From positions 1 to 13,105 of the forward strand of contig JAJAZG010000140.1 in NCBI GenBank assembly GCA_026785865.1: a DNA stretch of 13,105 nucleotides. Direction: 5' to 3'. Of the stretch, positions 11,742-13,105 are shown piece after piece. Under the pieces are notes generated by a model. That model was not told the origin of the DNA and searched no databases. It saw only the letters and a program-made list of their open reading frames with translations. The position numbers and the translations under genes were made by a program. Within the stretch, counting starts at the first letter, position 1. Each line of letters starts with the position of its first letter. Origin of the DNA: Pseudanabaena sp. CAN_BIN31 (lineage in GTDB: Bacteria; Cyanobacteriota; Cyanobacteriia; Pseudanabaenales; Pseudanabaenaceae).

Positions 11742-13105
11742 GTGGAATCGAATAGTGTAGAGCGTTCAGATTCGCTTACAGGCAGTATTTTAAAAGGGAC
11801 TCTCAAGGCTGTTGGGGGTACATTGCTGGGATTCATCACGATCGGCGGTGCGGCCGTGGCTGGAGGACTAGTTGGGTTAGCTCTCAGTTTTCGAGACCTG
11901 CCAGATGTCAGAGTTTTGAAAGGCTATGTCCCAGTTGAAACCACTTATATATATGATATCAATGGCGGATTGATTGCGCGTTTGCATGGCGATGTCAACC
12001 GCGAAGTTGTCACGCTTGATCGCATTTCACCACATTTAAAGCGATCAGTTCTCGCGATGGAAGATGCTTACTTCTACACTCATAAGGGTATTGATCCTAG
12101 TGGTATTGGTCGAGCAATTTTAGCTAACTTTAATGCAGGTGGCACTGTTGAAGGCGGATCGACTTTAACGCAGCAATTAGTCAAAAATTTGTTTTTATCT
12201 AACGAACGTAGCCTCAATCGTAAAGTTGCTGAAGCAGTTTTGGCAATGCGGGTCGAGCAGGTATTTACCAAGGAGCAAATCCTTGAGATGTATCTTAATC
12301 AAGTATTTTGGGGAAAAAATACTAATGGCGCAGAAACAGCTTCTCAAAACTATTTTGGTAAATCTGCGGCTGATTTGACTCTCGGCGAAGCTGCAATGTT
12401 AGCAGGTACGATCCAAGCGCCTTCAGTATTTAATCCTGTTGATAACTATCCATCGGCTAAGAAACGGCAGGGGTTAGTACTGGATCGGCTGGTAGAGCTT
12501 GGGTGGTCAACTCCTGCTGAGATCAAAGCTGCCAAAGATCAGAAAATTATCATCCGTAAGCAAGGGATTTCTTACGAAGTTAGTCGTATTCCTTATGTAT
12601 CGCAGGCTGTAACCGCAGAGCTAGAAGAAAAATTTGGCAGAGATGTCGTTTTACAAGGTGGATTGCGAGTCCAGACGACGATTGACTTGAAGTTGCAGCG
12701 CATTGCTGAAGAAGTTGCCGCAGAGGGGCATAAAGATTTAGTTGATCGCGGAGCCTATGCTGATCAATTAGCATTAGTTGCAGTCGATCCGCGCACAGGC
12801 TTTGTTAAGGCTTTGGTGGGCGGCGTGGGCGACTTTGAGAAAAATCAATTTAACCGCGCCGTTCTTGCCAGACGACAATTGGGATCTTCGTTTAAGCCTT
12901 TTGTTTACTATGCCGCATTTGCTACTGGCAACTATACGCCTGATTCAGTGATTGATGATAGTCTGATGAACATTCCTGATGGCGATGAACCCTATATACC
13001 TCGTAACTATGACAATACGTTCTCAGGATCGATTACTATTCGTCAGGCGATCGCTGTTTCTCGGAACATTCCTGCAATCAAGTTAGGAATAGAAGTTGGC
13101 AATGA
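11742..13105 (+). CDS. Class A penicillin-binding protein (PBP1A-like), 5' part, truncated by window end
   Basis: The first 454 codons are present with no stop; the gene continues beyond the window. A short cytoplasmic N-terminus and one membrane helix (about 26-50) lead into a GT51 glycosyltransferase domain: AMEDAYFYTHKGIDP (105-119, catalytic Glu107), EGGSTLTQQLVKNLF (137-151), RKVAEAVLAMRVEQ (160-173) and KEQILEMYLNQVFWG (177-191). The transpeptidase domain starts around 340; its catalytic Ser-x-x-Lys is GSSFKP (Ser382, Lys385) and the second motif SRN is at 440-442. The Lys-Thr-Gly motif lies beyond the end. The enzyme polymerises and cross-links peptidoglycan at the outer face of the cytoplasmic membrane. 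GTG at 11742 is the start; an in-frame TAG at 11733 rules out anything much further upstream. Which of the several cyanobacterial class A PBPs it is cannot be decided. Confidence 0.95.
   Translation, partial: MESNSVERSDSLTGSILKGTLKAVGGTLLGFITIGGAAVAGGLVGLALSFRDLPDVRVLKGYVPVETTYIYDINGGLIARLHGDVNREVVTLDRISPHLKRSVLAMEDAYFYTHKGIDPSGIGRAILANFNAGGTVEGGSTLTQQLVKNLFLSNERSLNRKVAEAVLAMRVEQVFTKEQILEMYLNQVFWGKNTNGAETASQNYFGKSAADLTLGEAAMLAGTIQAPSVFNPVDNYPSAKKRQGLVLDRLVELGWSTPAEIKAAKDQKIIIRKQGISYEVSRIPYVSQAVTAELEEKFGRDVVLQGGLRVQTTIDLKLQRIAEEVAAEGHKDLVDRGAYADQLALVAVDPRTGFVKALVGGVGDFEKNQFNRAVLARRQLGSSFKPFVYYAAFATGNYTPDSVIDDSLMNIPDGDEPYIPRNYDNTFSGSITIRQAIAVSRNIPAIKLGIEVGN

Noticed and set aside
1..13105. Mobile element, defence system or novel gene cluster
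   Set aside because: All longer genes belong to recognised housekeeping or transport families in ordinary order; no transposase, integrase, toxin-antitoxin pair or nuclease was seen.

Overview
The window looks like chromosomal DNA of a cyanobacterium. The octamer GCGATCGC (HIP1), the hallmark repeat of many cyanobacterial genomes, occurs about twenty times. The gene order rplS, tRNA-Trp, secE, nusG, rplK, rplA, rplJ, rplL, with no rpoB after rplL, fits cyanobacteria. The AT-leaning composition and many short intergenic palindromes would suit a filamentous or Pseudanabaena-like lineage, but that placement is a guess. No phage, transposase, CRISPR array or defence system is visible. This is core genome.

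Layout. 39-1613 (-) is an exported glycoside-hydrolase-like protein, divergent from corA (1722-2888, +), a magnesium/cobalt channel; a 108-bp shared upstream region carries a perfect 13-bp inverted repeat. 2997-5609 (+) looks like one transcription unit: rsmE (16S rRNA methyltransferase), overlapping a membrane-anchored YvcK/CofD-like protein, then a small HATPase of the anti-sigma-factor type. A small two-helix membrane protein (5625-5831, -) faces this unit, and a strong 18-bp hairpin at 5864-5906 follows. 6161-6775 is a DedA-family membrane protein preceded by a good sigma70-type promoter and a leader of about 155 nt.

6969-11122 is the translation/transcription/secretion block: L19, tRNA-Trp, SecE, NusG, L11, L1, L10 and L7/L12. 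L11, L1, L10 and L12 build the two flexible stalks of the 50S subunit, NusG is the transcription factor that couples to ribosomes, and SecE is part of the translocon that accepts nascent chains. Between rplA and rplJ lies 327 bp without a gene. It holds a 15-bp hairpin, a recognisable L10 (rplJL) leader and an intrinsic terminator, followed by an unusually perfect Shine-Dalgarno sequence. This fits autoregulation of rplJL by transcription attenuation.

11123-11360 holds only palindromes. Then come a stand-alone HisE (11361-11639) for histidine synthesis, another hairpin, and the first 454 codons of a class A penicillin-binding protein that runs off the window end.

No wholly new system was found. 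The points most worth following are the sequence duplication inside the L10 leader that could make a two-state switch, the inverted repeat shared by the corA divergent promoter, and the series of hairpin elements in the ribosomal-protein spacers.
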